Source: Achatina immaculata | Lineage: Eukaryota > Mollusca > Gastropoda > Stylommatophora > Achatinidae | Length of the DNA stretch: 64,000 nt | Assembly (NCBI GenBank): GCA_009760885.1 | Contig: CM019717.1 | Span: 50,677,366 to 50,741,365, forward strand | Direction of reading: 5' to 3' | In this document: piece by piece, positions 47,207 to 59,275 of the stretch | Layout of the letters: every line of letters begins with the position of its first letter | How positions within the stretch are numbered: position 1 is the first letter of the stretch | Translations under genes and position numbers: made by a program | Notes under the pieces: generated by a model | The model's database searches: none | Told to the model about the DNA's origin: nothing | The model's input: the letters and a program-made list of their open reading frames with translations, nothing else

Positions 47207-47443
47207 TTCGCTATCTCGCACCCCGGCGTTTGATAGCGAAGCCGTTAATCCCCGTTTGGCCGAAATTCGTGACACCACGAAAGGGAACGAGATCATGACA
47301 GGAATTCCGTCGCTTAGATTCGGTCTCCAGTAGGGACCAAATTTTTCTGAGACACAAACACATACACACGCATGGTTCTCTTTTCAGATTTGACGATTTT
47401 AGACCGCACAGGCATCGATGCATTCGATATCAAACAACGCCAA

Positions 47444-47598
47444 GTTTATTAATGCGCTGTTCTCTCGTGGCTAGGCGACTTCTCGTCCTACCGGAGTCCA
47501 TGGTTCAAATCCTAGGTAATTCTCTTGTCATTTTTCTTTCTCTCACATCTAAAATAGAGTTGTTTATTATTAGTTCGAGGTCTAACCATACAACACTC
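47444..47598 (+). mobile_element. tRNA-derived SINE family 2, right arm of an inverted pair
   Basis: The plus strand reads TTATTAATGCGCTGTTCTCT, A box TGGCTAGGCG, perfect B box GGTTCAAATCC, the TTTTTCTTTCTCTCACATC body and GTCTAACCATACAAC. It is inverted relative to 47064-47206, with a 237-bp spacer that holds a 10-bp hairpin (CTTCGCTATC at 47206-47215, GATAGCGAAG at 47232-47241). Confidence 0.85.
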
Positions 47599-47926
47599 TG
47601 TTCTGTGAGAAATCCTCGTTGTTTCCTATTTAACAAAAAATCGTATCTGACATCATATTTCTCCAATTTCTTGGCAACTTTTTATTTTTTTCATATGAAA
47701 AAAAAAATCAAATATCGAAACTATGGCTTAGTTTTTACCGCATCAAGCAATAACCATCTGACATTATTCAGGTAATTTAGATTCGACCGTCATCCACCGA
47801 ACGCGATTCCCCTCCCTCCCCTCCCACCAATTTTCTCAAAGATTGTTTTCATCTCCCAACAGTTACTTGTTCTACAATTATAACTTCACAGGATAAAGTG
47901 CAGCGTAGCGAGGTAACAGTCTAGGT
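47599..47926. other. Intron 1 sequence, nothing recognised
   Basis: No recognised coding or element. Confidence 0.35.
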
Positions 47927-48521
47927 CGGTGGTTTCAAACCTCAGCTAAACAACTCAAAATGGGGTCACGTAGGTGGGTGGGGGTTCTTTTTCTGCACTC
48001 AATTTTGTGTGCTCAGCTTTCTAAACAGGAAGCCTGGTTGCCTCTACGAATCCAGCTGTCAGCAGGAGGCTTTCGTAGGAATCACAGAGCTTCTCCTCCG
48101 CACTCCTCTCTCAGGGCAATACCCGGGGCTCTGAGGTCTCTGTGCATATGGTGCAGTTCTGACGGGGGAGAGGGGTGGGGGTTGAGGTAAGGACGCTAGA
48201 AGATATATAATTTTTTTGCTGAATATATATATATATATAATACATTATTGGAAGGATACATAATGGGAAAAAGAACGAGAGGAAGACCAAAACAAAGATG
48301 GCTGCAAGACATCGTTGACGATCTGCAAATGGATGCAGCAGCGGCAGGCCATCTTGTTCACAACCGAGAGGCCTACAGGAGTGCTGTTTGGGAGGCAAAG
48401 TTCCGCAAGGGACATGCAAATGAATGAATGAATATATATATATATATATTCATTTTTAAATGGGTCACGAACACTACTGCTGGTTTAGGATGGATCTCAA
48501 AAGGCTGAGAACTACTGATAT
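47927..48521. mobile_element. hAT-type MITE interrupted by LINE C2
   Basis: Left GGTGGTTTCAAACCTCAG and right (reverse complement) CAGTAGTTCTCAGCCTTTTG are paired hAT-like ends. Both continue into a shared (T)GGGTCACG word (47961 and 48461). No coding sequence. TSD unclear. Confidence 0.55.
48240..48430 (+). mobile_element. LINE family C 3' fragment (C2)
   Basis: TTGGAAGGATACATAATGGG ... AGGAAGACC ... GCAAAGTTCCGCAAGGGACA ... GAATGAATGAAT. Short 5'-truncated copy bordered by TA repeats on both sides. Confidence 0.88.
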
Positions 48522-50495
48522 AGAGTCTATTACGTGTGCATTATAATTGCTCACTTGGTGACTGGAACATAGGAAAACCACTATTGCTACCAGAGGATAA
48601 CCCCAAATGCTGAGCGCACAGAGAGAAGTAATTGATAGTAATTAAGCTACATTAGTTCATATTTGATGACTGCCCTAATTGTGATGCTGAACTAACGGCA
48701 TTTTTTCCCCCCAAAATATAAAAGCTTAACAATTGTATTTGCGTTAGATAATTCTACCTCACTTTGGAATTCTGAATATAATTTGTGTCGAATTAACCAC
48801 TATCGTTACCCTTTCTGGCTAAACTTAGTAAGGGCCCCCCACCCCTTCCTTGTACCGTTCACCTCCTAATATATGGTCTGATTTCTCTCTAGCTGTAATC
48901 TCTACCACAGCTGTATGGCAGACTACGACTCTGTATTACACAGACCAGAGTCAGCTAATACGTTTGATGTTGTCTTCCACATTTTCAGCACACCTTATTA
49001 TCTCCATCCTTTGGAGAAACATGTTCACCTGGTTACATTACTCTTCGTTTCCATTCTATCTGCGTCATATGTATCAACATCATACTTATCAACTTCTAGA
49101 ATTTGAAATCTGTTGTGTTTCTGAACTCTTTTTGTTATAGTTTTATCAACCAGCTCATTATTTATCACTTCTTCCAGAAACCTATGAAGTTTGCATGTAT
49201 TTTTGTTAAAATACTTCCCCCCCCCCCCCCCCCCAACCCCATTCTTTTCTGTGACTCACTTTTAAGCGTGCACTAGCTAGCCATTTTTAACTTGCTTACA
49301 TCATGAAGAAAACGAAAAAGACAAAAACAAAACACTTAAACACACGCATGACAGTTCTAGTAAAACTGGGAAAATAAAACAGTGTTACAGTATGACAGCA
49401 CACGGTCTCTAACCTATCTCATACCTCGTGGGGATCATTTTTAGTGCATGCAGATATTCCAAGTTTATTATATTCTGACCAGTTTATATAAGGCTACAAT
49501 GTTTTTGTGATGTGGGTGCGTGAGTGTGGGTGTGTGAGTGCTTTCTCTTTGTTTCACGACACTTTCACTGACATCAGACTGATCACTGTCTGTTATTCGA
49601 TACTCTGTCATACCAACTTTTGTTTTGAGCTCAAGAACACGTGCTCACTGCCGTATGTAATACTGCACACTTACTTTTCCTGAGAGTATATAATGTAATT
49701 CACCGTGCCTTGGTGTATTAGGCAAGTATTCTGCATTTTCCAACAGCAGTATTCACAAAATCTAACGTGCGGTGTAGGTCCTGCTTATTTTTACTGCTGA
49801 CTGTCGGCTGGAGGAAGTCGATAACGGGTTTACAATCCACAACCTTTACATGATAATACAGTTCACTATCAGCTGCACCGCTACCACTGTCCATAATTCA
49901 TGCTCATTTTCAACATCATTAACATGTGCATCATCTGCAGACAACTGACATCGTGAGTTGCAGGAAGATCATCATTATATTCTGGATCAGAAAGATATTG
50001 CTAAGAAATTTCTGCGCAGTTTCGTTCCGCTTAACTCACATACACTAAATTCACACACACACGCACACACATACACACGCGCGCGCGCACAAAAGACACT
50101 CCCAAACAATTTACAGGAGCGCCTCCTCATTACTGCATAATTACAGCACGCAAAATGTGAGACTTGGTCGCTCCAGTCAGTCTTTACGAAAAAAAGTTCT
50201 GGCTAGAATACTAAAATACTGCCTGATCCCGGCCATTCTACTCTACTTGTTACATAACCCTTTCTTATTAAATAAGAAACTATTTATTGACACTGTTGCC
50301 GGCTTTATTTGTCTGCCCACCTGTGTTATTTATTTATTTAGTTTTCCTTTCACGCTCTATTATTTGAGTTCGCAGCTGGGGATGAGTGTTTTATCAGCGC
50401 TCTCTCTCTCTCTCTCACACACACACACAGCCAGAGTTCTTATTGATTAAATCGTTTTTCAATAACCCAAAGTACAATCTAACATATGTGTACAA
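48522..50495. other. Intron 1 sequence, nothing recognised but low-complexity tracts
   Basis: Contains an 18-C run (49217-49234), a CA repeat (50053-50092) and a TC/AC tract (50399-50429). ORFs here are short and without signature. Confidence 0.4.
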
Positions 50496-50499
50496 TACC

Positions 50500-51880
50500 A
50501 GAAGCTTTTGGGAAAAAATGGGATTTCCAACACATGTGGTTCAATTAATATCACTGCCCTATCTAGACCACCAGGCAGCAGTAAGAATAAATGGTGATAC
50601 AAGAGATTAGACCGATATAAAACAAGGGGTCTTTCAGGACTGTATACTGTCGCCTTGCTTATTTAACTTGAATACTGAAAATATAACGAGAAATGTCAGA
50701 GAAGATGCAGACAAAGAGCATTACGATGACATAAACATTTGGAGGCTATGAAATACCAGAGATTAGATATGCTGATGGCACAACATTACTGCCCACAACA
50801 CAAAGAGGAACGGAGAAATTCAACTACGTCTGTCCTTACAAATAGCGAAGAGCAAGACCTTTATCTTAATACAAAGAAAACTAAATTGATGACAACAAAA
50901 CAAATGTGGCAAATGAGAAGGATTTGGAAGTGGTGGAGAGTTTTAAATATCTTGGATCACTACTAACAATTGAGATCTTATATCTTATATCCCTCCCGTG
51001 CCGTTAAACGTCACATAGGGCTCGCAAAGTAGTTCGCCAATTTTTCCTGTCTTCGCGAGTCTTTCAACCTTATCAAGGGATTTTATGCCTGTTAATTTGG
51101 CCTCTCTTAACAATGTCCTCTTCATAGTTTCACGCGGTCTGCCTCTTTTTCTATGGCCTGTTGTGTTCCATTTTATAGCTTGTTTTGGGATTCTCTGACT
51201 GCTTCTTCTCATCACGTCACCATCCATCTCCTTTTCCTGATCACCCCATGAGATTGGTTGTTGTTCAGTCATCTGTCTTATCTCTGCATTGTACTTGAAT
51301 TCGTTCCACTTGATGCCGAGTATTTTCCTTAGGCATCGTTTTCAAAAAAGTCTAATTTCTTGTCTATTTCTTTAGTTGTTTTCCAGCTTTCACATGCATA
51401 AATGAGGGTGGATATTACATTTGAATTGAAAAGTCTTAACTTGGTTTTTGAGCTTATAACAATGGAGATACAATGAGGGAAATTAGAAGAACATCTATCG
51501 CTCTTCACAAGCTAAAACAACTAAAGAAGCTGTGGGGAGAAACAGACAGCACTATAAGAATTAGGTTTTTATGGCGTACATTTTCCCCACCGCAACATAT
51601 GCATGTGAGACCTGCACACTTAACAAAACAGCTGAGAAACATGAAAATGCCTTTGAATGTAAATGCTATAGAATAGTCCTTGAGCGTGTGGAGAAGACAG
51701 TCTTGGAAGGGTACATAATGGGGAAAAAGAAAGAAGACAGGCGAAGATGGCAACAAGACATTATTGATGATTTGGGAATAGATGCATAAGAAATAGGAAA
51801 TCTTGATTACAATCAAGAAGTCTTGAAGAGAGCTGTTAGGGAGGAAAAGTTCCGCAAGGGACAAACTAATGAATGAATGA
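50500..51880 (+). mobile_element. LINE family C copy C3, split by LINE B6
   Basis: Part 1 (50500-50976) reads MGFPTHVVQLISLPYLD, QAAVRINGDTRD and a degraded KQGVFQDCILSPCLF and YADG region. Part 2 (51458-51880) reads NNGDTMREIRRTSIALHKLK-like residues, CETCTLNKTAEKHENAFECK and a GYIMGKK end with KFRKG and ATGA tail. Stops and a deletion make it inactive. Compare C5, which is longer and better kept. Confidence 0.85.
50977..51457 (-). mobile_element. LINE family B copy B6, nested in LINE C3
   Basis: Minus strand: MTEQQPISWG, EMDGDVMRRSSQRIPKQAIK, HRKRGRPRETMKRTLLREAK, SLDKVERLAKTGK and the end. TSD AACAATTGAGAT (50965-50976) / AACAATGGAGAT (51458-51469) has one mismatch. 5'-truncated in the TKLRLFNSN region. 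Confidence 0.92.
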
Positions 51881-53105
51881 TACTCACGGAAAAAAGTAAG
51901 TGTGCAGTGCTTTAAAAAGCACTATGAGCGTGCGCAGGTGATGATTTTAATCAAATTTTGCACACATTATGTTTGATTATCCAATAACAGATAAAATGGT
52001 AACTTTCAGACAGTCACATGTTACAAAAAAAAAGTGAAAAAAACGCATCTAATGTGGCTCACCACCCCAAGAAAATGAAATCAGGGTTTCAATATCATGT
52101 GTGTTATCCTGCTGCAGTATCACGCCTTGTCCATTATCATCCAGAAAAGGCATTACGTGGCGTGTAATGATTTCGTTCCTATATCGTAAACATGTAATGT
52201 TGCCACTGAGGAAGAATAGGCACATGAAATTCCTCCCCAAACCATTACATTGCCTCCTCTCCTCCTATCCACCTCTAGCACACAGTTATTCGCAAAAGCG
52301 TTCTCCTCTTCGCCTGTACACTAAAGCACACCCGTCATGGCCTTGCAGACAGAATATGGACTCATCAGTGAATAGGATCCGTCTCCATTGATGATAGGGC
52401 CATGCACCACAGGTTAAGCGGGTTTGTCTGTGGCGAACTGTCAGTACTGGTCTAACTGCAGGCCTATGAGGTACGAGATTTACCTCTCTGAGTCTGTTCC
52501 GCACTGTCCTGCCCGACACACGTCTTAAACCTGGAATGTTGCTGGCAGTCCATGTTGCCTGGAGAAACCTGTTACGAAAGTGTATGAGGTGGATGTAGCG
52601 GTCTAGTGCAAGGGTGGTAACTCGTGGCCTACCGCTTCTATGGCGGTCAGCAACGGAACCATTTTTGTTAAAACAATTTTGAAGGCGTGATATTGTGTTT
52701 CTGTGAACATTAAAATGCTGAGATACTGCTGCTACTGCTGATCCAGCAATTAACATCCCAACAGCTATTTCTCGCTGATGTTCGTTCAATCTTGGCATGA
52801 TGAAAAAGGATGTTTATGTTGGAATTCCACTACACATTCAATGATTACGTGAAGAGATCTCTGAGAACAGAATTACACACTTACCCTCATTTTATCCGCG
52901 GTCAGTAACCAGTCATGGATCACTGCACGTGATTTCAATGAAGTTGTTGTTATCTCCCCATGAATAGTGCGATCAACTTCGTGCAGCACGGAGGAAGTGG
53001 ACAACACTCAAACAAAACTTCGTGCCAAATTTGATTTCATTTCACTCATGACAACGTAATTGGTGCGCTTGACACCACTGCACACTCACTTTTTTCCGTG
53101 GGTCA
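51881..53105 (-). mobile_element. Tc1-like element with transposase ORF
   Basis: TIRs are CACGGAAAAAAGTAAGTGTG (left) and CACGGAAAAAAGTGAGTGTG (right, reverse complement). Minus ORF 52286-52798 (170 aa) begins MPRLNEHQREIAVGMLIAGS with HTH QHFNVHRNTISRLQ, then DRHRSGRPRVTT (GRPR hook), PGLRRVSGRTVRNRLRE and TDESIF (first Asp). A frameshift follows; MVWGGIS and LQQDNT (second Asp) are in other frames. The third acidic residue is missing because the C-terminus is deleted. Full ends, dead transposase. Confidence 0.92.
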
Positions 53106-53345
53106 TTCATTTGCATGTCCCTTGCGGAACTTTGCCTCCCAAACAGCACTCCTGTAGGCCTCTCGGTTGTGAGCAAGATGGCCTGCTGCTGTTGCATCCA
53201 TTTCCAGATCGTCAACGATGTCTTGCAGCCATCTTCGTCTTGGTCTTCCTCTTTTTCTTTTTCCCATTATGTATCCTTCCAATACGGTCTTCTCTAAATT
53301 ATCATGACGTTTAATGTGTCCAAAATATTCTTGGGTTTCTTGGTA
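53105..53345 (-). mobile_element. LINE family C 3' fragment (C4)
   Basis: Minus strand: EYFGHIKRHDNLEKTVLEGY, IMGKRKRGRPRRRWLQDIVD, DLEMDATAAGHLAHNREAYR, SAVWEAKFRKGHANE and stop in ATGA. 5'-truncated at 53345. It abuts the right TIR of the Tc1-like element. Confidence 0.92.
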
Positions 53346-53568
53346 TGTTTCCAGAAGATAGTTTACCATTGCTTTCCTTCCGGGCAGTGACTGTACTAGT
53401 CAGTGATCGTAGCCATTGTCCCTACATTGAGATCATCTGCCTACCATCATAGAATGGTGACCATAACCAACATTATCTGTCAGCTGCTCTCCCATTCCAT
53501 CCACCACCTGCTCCCATGGCTTCACGTCACCCTGATCGGGGGGCTTTTATACGGGTATACACACTAAA
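53346..53568 (+). other. Possible LINE D 5' leader or intron sequence
   Basis: Sequence upstream of the D-3 APE (CTCCCATGGCTTCACGTCAC...) is GC-richer than its surroundings and might be LINE 5' UTR. It is not shared with D-1. Confidence 0.3.
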
Positions 53569-56399
53569 TAGCAACATGGAATGTTAGAACTTTATTCCAG
53601 GCTGGAAAATTAGAAAATGTAAAGATGGAAATGGAAAGGATGAAGATCAACATATTAGGAATGAGTGAAGTTAGATGGACAGGTGCAGGGAAGATAAAAT
53701 CAGATAAATATACAATAATATATTCAGGAAGTGAGAAACATGAACGAGGAGTAGGAATTATATTTGATGAACAAACGGCAAGGACAATTGTAGGATATTT
53801 CAACATCTCAGACAGAGTCCTGCTAGCCCAACTGAAAGGACAACCAATAAACATAAATATTATACAAGTGTACGCTCCAACATCTGAAAGCTCTGAAGAA
53901 GATGTACAGCTATTTTATAATGACATAGAGACAGCACTAAAACACACAAAGTCACATGAAGTTACCATAGTCATGGAAGATTTTAATGCCAAAGTTGGTA
54001 AAGGAAGAACTTCTGACGTCGTTGGTGACTATGGACTGGGGGAGAGGAATGACAGAGATAGTAAATTAATTGAATGGGCAAGAATACACAGCATGACTGT
54101 ATGAAACACCTGGTTTAAACAACATCCTCGAAGACTGGCAACGTGGTGCAGCCCAGACAAAAAGACTTTTAACCAGACAGACTACATATTAATCAACAAA
54201 CGATTCCGCAATGCATTACTGACAACAAAAACCATGTCAGGAACTGACTGCAATAGTGACCATGATCCACTCTGTGGAAAAGTTAGAATAAAACTAAAGA
54301 AAGCAGGCAGAAAAGTGAGAAACATCAAACTGAATACAGAACTTCTTAAAAATGACCAAGAACTGAGAGAACAATACAATTATTATTATAAATAATTACA
54401 ATGCAATAGCAAAGATAAATAGTATAGATGAACAATGGGAAATGTTAAGAGATTCTATCCACCAAACTGTTAAGGAGATAATACCACAAAAAAAAGAAGC
54501 CCCTAAAAATAAATGGATGACAGACGACATCTTAGGACTGATGGACAAGAGGAGGAGGAATAAAAATAACGAGGAAAAATATAGCAAGATAAATAAAGAA
54601 ATAAGACGCAAATGCAGAGAAGCAAAAGAAGTGTGGTTAAATGAGCAGTGCAGACAGATAGAGGACTCTCATATTAAAGACAGCAAAAACATGCACAAAC
54701 GAATTAATGAACTCACAGGCAGGAAAACAAAATATACCACAGGATGCCTGAAATCGAAAGAAGGTAAAATGTTAATGAGAAAAGAAGACATTGTGGACAG
54801 GTGGACAGAGTATATCGGTGAGCTATATGGAGGAGAAAGACCAGAATTAACACCAGATACTGAAAACTGTGAGGGACCACCAATACTTGAAGATGAAATC
54901 ATAGATGGATGCCATCAAACACATGAAGAAAGGAAAAGCGGCTGGGCCTGATAATATAACAATAGAAGAAATAGAGGCACTAGAGGAGACAGGAATAAAA
55001 ATAATAACCAAGTTACTGAATGACATTTACAACAGTGGTTATATTCCCAGTGACCTGATTAAATCCACGTTTATAGCACTACCAAAGAAACCAGGTGCAA
55101 AGGAATGTGACGACCACCGGACTATCAGCCTCTCATGTCACATAACGAAGCTACTTCTGAGAATAATTATGAGAAGAACAAGGAAAAAGATAAAAATGGA
55201 AATAGCAATGAACAGTTTGGATTTGTTGAAGGAAAGGGAACACACAATGCCATTTATGCTTTACGAACACTAACAGAAAGAACTTTAGAAGTACAGAAAG
55301 ATCTCTACTTATGCTTCATTGATTACACCAAGGCATTAGACAAGGTGAAACATAATTAAATTATTAAAATGCTTGAAGACATCAATATAGACAGCAAAGA
55401 CCTGAGGATTGTAAAACATCTATACTGGCAGCAAGAAGCAGCAATTCGAGTTGAAAATAGAACTGGAAAATATCAACCTATAAAACAAGGGGTGCGACAA
55501 GGATGTGTACATCTCCAGACCTTTTTTCTCTGTATTGCTAGAATATTCTAAGACCAATCATCAGAGAACCAGGCATAAAAATTGGAGGATACAATATTAA
55601 CAACCTTCAGTATGCTGACGACACAGTACTGATAGCTGAGAACCAACAAGACCTGCAAAATCTCTTGGATAAAGTCACCAAAGAAAGTGAACAGAAAGGC
55701 CTTACTTTGAACATCAAAAAGACAGAGACTATGGTTATATCTAAGAAACAAAATCCACCAAAATGCAGTATAAAATTAAATGGAACTATTCTAAAGCAGG
55801 TGCAGAAATTCAAATACCTTGGAGCAGTAATAACTTCAGATGGGAAATGCAGAACAGAAATTAAGAACAGAATAGGCCAAGCAAAGACTGCATTTCAGAG
55901 AATGAGAAACATATTAGCTAACACATCTTTATCAATGAATGTTAGAAAACGAGTCCTAAAATGCTATACTGAACCTATCTTGTTATATGGAAGTGAATCA
56001 TGGACAATAGGCAAGTCTGCACAAAAATCATTGGAAGCAGCAGAAATGTGGTTTATTGGAAGAATGTTGCGAATCCCCTGGACAGCAAAAATAACTAATG
56101 AAGAATGTATGAGAAGAGCTGGAGAGACAAAAAAACCTTGTCAAAAAGATAAGAGAGAGACAATGTACTTTCATAGGACATGCAATGAGAAGAGGGGGCA
56201 TTGAAACTATTATAACAACAGGAAAAATAGAAGGAAGAAGATCAAGAGGAAGACCAAAAGAAATGATACTGGACAGTCTGACGGGATGGTGTGAGAGGAG
56301 ATCACCAACTGAACTGTTGGCCTGCATGAAGGATCGTGTACTCTGGAGAAGCATAATAGCCAACGCCAGTCGGCACGGCACATGATGATGATGATGATA
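53569..56399 (+). mobile_element. LINE family D copy D-3, longest uninterrupted copy (2.8 kb)
   Basis: Opens in the APE domain: NMLIF-free frame 53625 on has LGMSEVRWTGAGKIKSDKY, IIQVYAPTSESSEEDVQLFY and MEDFNAKVGKG (family MGDFNA; Gly to Glu). Then come LATWCSPDKKTFNQ and SDHDPLCG, and RT from 54442: GLMDKRRRNKNNEEKYSKIN, ELTGRKTKYTTGC, ALPKKPGAKECDDH, FIDYTKALDKVKHN (Phe to Leu), QGVRQGCV, YADDTVLIAE and KYLGAVITSDGK. The end is GSESWTIGKSAQKSLEAAEM, IEGRRSRGRPKEMILDSLTG, ASRHGT. At least five frame breaks or stops (54102, 54390s, 54900, 55356, 55550, 56140). It shows the uninterrupted site for D-2. Confidence 0.92.
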
Positions 56400-56736
56400 C
56401 ACACTAACACATAGCCAAGATAGTCACCTATAAAGAAGTGCGTTATACCTCATGTTCAAAATAATTTAAATTGTTCTAGGGTATTATCCAATATCTCTCA
56501 CTCTCAGTTACTACCTAAAATATGTGACAAAACTGTTGAGTTATGGGTTATACATGCATCACTACTGGTTAGTGACAAGTGTAATAATTATGATAAGGCA
56601 ATGTTGTTATATCACTGTAGAGTCACTTGTTCGAGGAACACTGCAACAAGGTACGAGAAACTAAAATGCCACACGGTGACCTAGGTATATATTTCTATTA
56701 AAATGTTAGGTTCTATTAAAATGTAAGGTAACTTAC
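56400..56736. other. Intron 1 sequence next to exon 1
   Basis: No recognised element. Exon 1 donor GTAAGT is at 56731-56736 (minus strand). Confidence 0.45.
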
Positions 56737-56944
56737 CTAACGAATGTAGGTCATGGTACGCTGACTTCAGTGTGAACGTATCAGACTCCAGGTCCTGCGC
56801 TGAAGAAAATGACACGTCTTGATTTCTGACAGCGCCTGTCACATCCAGAACCCTGAACAGTTGACCCGCGCCCCTCAGGCCAATGGTCAGAGCCGCCAGC
56901 CACAGCAACAGCACGCTCTTCCTGAAATGCCTCCTTAACAACAT
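56737..56944 (-). CDS. SLC24A-like: NCKX-type exchanger, exon 1 (start codon and signal peptide)
   Basis: Starts ATG at 56944 in context TAAAATGT. An in-frame TGA lies 36 nt upstream (56978-56980) with no other ATG between, fixing the start. The exon holds 69 codons plus 1 nt to donor G|GTAAGT. Residues 1-30 (MLLRRHFRKSVLLLWLAALT, then IGLRGAGQLF) form a basic-plus-hydrophobic signal peptide, as known for NCKX proteins. Residues 31-69 are a low-conservation extracellular stretch. Exon 2 joins in phase 1. Splicing to exon 2 across 20.7 kb is inferred from phase and gene order. Confidence 0.85.
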
Positions 56945-57400
56945 TTTATAATTCCCTGGTCGCGACCCTGGAATGTGTCATTAAATTAACTGTGGCAGAC
57001 TGCACACACCTTTGGCCAAGCGAGCCGAAGACTGTGGGGTCATTCACGTTGGTACATCATATCAGAGCTGATATTGCTGACCTGTGAAGCACATTATGAT
57101 ACAAGTCCGTGACCACGTTAAAATGAATGATGAAAATACCAGTCATTAAATCGTATCCCGCTAACGTCTGGCGGCCCACTCAGCGAGTGCACGCCTCTGT
57201 TTACGATAGCTATCGACTCACAAAACCCGCTGCACAATGGACGACTGGTTGCTCGCTCACCACGCGCTGGGCTAGGAGAATCTCTCTCCCTCTCTCTCTC
57301 TATAACAGTCCCTGGTCGTTATGTACCACGTGTTTCTCGTGTTCGAGAATGAGGTCAGGCGTTGTTTAACTGGCCTCAGACTTCAAACACACGCAATATG
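56945..57400 (-). promoter_or_regulatory. Putative 5' UTR and promoter side of the exchanger gene
   Basis: The sequence upstream of the start codon is richer in CG dinucleotides than the introns. It has a CGATAGCTATCG palindrome (57204-57215), a GA-rich tract with TATAGAGAGAGA reading on the minus strand (57283-57304) and a CACGTG box near 57327. No transcription start can be read from sequence, so this is only a candidate. Confidence 0.25.
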
Positions 57401-58510
57401 GACGCAGAAGGGTTGAGGATGGAATGGAGCAATGATTGCTGAGCTTAATACAGAGGCGGGCAAGCCTGAACAAGAAGACTACAGCTCGTTCGATACTGCC
57501 AGTGCCTGACCGACTTTTCCACAACTAACCCACGTCTAGATCGGACGTTCCATTATATGTATATGGAATATATATATACCCATGTTTGAGTGTGCGCATA
57601 AAAACAAACAGAAACTAGTATGGCAATTATACGACGAATATCAATTGGAATATAATGTTGGGTTCATTTTACTTGAACTCCTGTCACATGACATATAATA
57701 CCAGGATCAAACAGAAACAGCTTTTCATTATGTCACATATCGCGATTTATGCAGCCACTGAAAACAGCTGTATACAAAGCAAAATAAATAAAACGGAGAA
57801 ACAAGTAAATATTCCAAAAACGTATATGAATTATGCAGTTCAAAGTAGCATTCCAGATGAATGGAATGTTTTGGCATGAAGCCAGCAGCACAACAAAATA
57901 ATTCATGAACAGCACCACGGCGGGTTCTCAAAAGGCTGCCACAGGCTACAATGGGAGTTCACAATGGGCTGTTACTTACTTGCTGTGGTAGCTTGCGCAA
58001 ACATCTGGGCTCGTAACAGGACAAAATAAATAACCGTAATTCATAGACTTCGTGAAAGAGAAGTAAAAAGTCACATCATCTGACTGTAGGAAACAGAAAC
58101 TAAGGAAAATCTAATTATATAAATAAGTCTTTCGAACTATGGCCGACTTTACACCAGAGAGTGAAAGTATTGTAATGTTGATGTTTATTGCATGTTGATC
58201 GTTTCACTTACTGCCCACACTTTACATTACAGAAAAGTATAGTGAGTAGAGGCGAAAAACACTGCAACAGTAACAACCATTTCGGTAGGGTGGGGGGGGG
58301 GGGGCAGAAGGAGTATAGTGGTCTTGACACTTCTCAGCTAATGTAAATGACACTGACAGCAGAACCATCTGAAAGACTTATAGAATATTGTGACATAAGT
58401 AAAAAACACAAGCCAAGAATATGATCTAGAAATAAATATTAGCAAGACAAAGGTCATGTGAGCCAACAGGGACGTGTAAAAGCCAACTGTAAATATAAGT
58501 AGGGAAACAC
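57401..58510. other. Upstream flank without recognised gene
   Basis: Short ORFs on both strands, none with signature. Two G runs (58290-58302 and in the following mariner end). Confidence 0.4.
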
Positions 58511-58991
58511 TACGGGGGGGGGGGGGGAGGTGCTGAAAAGTTGTCGGCCAGACCCACGTCCGAAAATCTCAGCGCAATTGTGTCACTGTAGCTAGAAAGA
58601 GTGCTACTTTATAATGTAAAGTGCCAATCTTCAGGGTCACACTGCTAATTTGGTGAATGACGGAACCATGTCAAGAAAAGATATGACATTTTCAAGTATG
58701 AAACTCACATTATCGCAGAAGAAAACGCCAAAGGAAACCCACGACTGTATGCTGCAAACATGGAGTGACAAGTGTCCATCATACTCAACTGGAAAGAAGT
58801 TGTGTGCAAACTTTCAGTGTGGATATTTCGAGACCGAAGAAGCAGCAAAATCTGGAAGGCATTCAACAATGTCATCTCCGGAAACTATTAACCATGTTCA
58901 TGAGGTGATTTGGTGAATTTCGGTTAAATAAATTTCTGAGACACTAGAGATTTCCAGGGAACTCCCTGGGCTTATAGTTCATGAGCATTTA

Positions 58992-59275
58992 GTAGGTAAT
59001 GTAAAATTCCCTTTTCCATGCCATTAAGGCATATTGGAGATACGGTGTTAGGCCTTATTTTCCATGATCTTCGGCACATGAAAGTGTGATGTGGTCAGTT
59101 TCACGACTGGCCGCTTTACCTTTCCAAAATTTTTTGACGCCCATTTTTTGGAGGCTAGGTGAACTTTGGGATCCTCTTTTGGCGTGTACTAGAAAAAAAA
59201 ATCCCACTGCTGGGACCCGGTACCACCGATTAGTGGTACCACCGAGCACCTAACCACGCGCCAACCAGACCCCCA
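58992..59275 (-). mobile_element. tRNA-derived SINE (family 4) in mariner 4
   Basis: The minus strand starts GGGGGTCTGGTTGGCGCGTG (A box TGGCGCGTGG), with a decayed B box (GGTACCGGGTCC) and a body ending CCTTAATGGCATGGAAAAGG and GAATTTTACATT. Partner at 59655 is inverted. Confidence 0.75.

Noticed and set aside
59055..59249. 64-aa ORF in mariner 4
   Set aside because: Reading of a SINE body, no protein signature.
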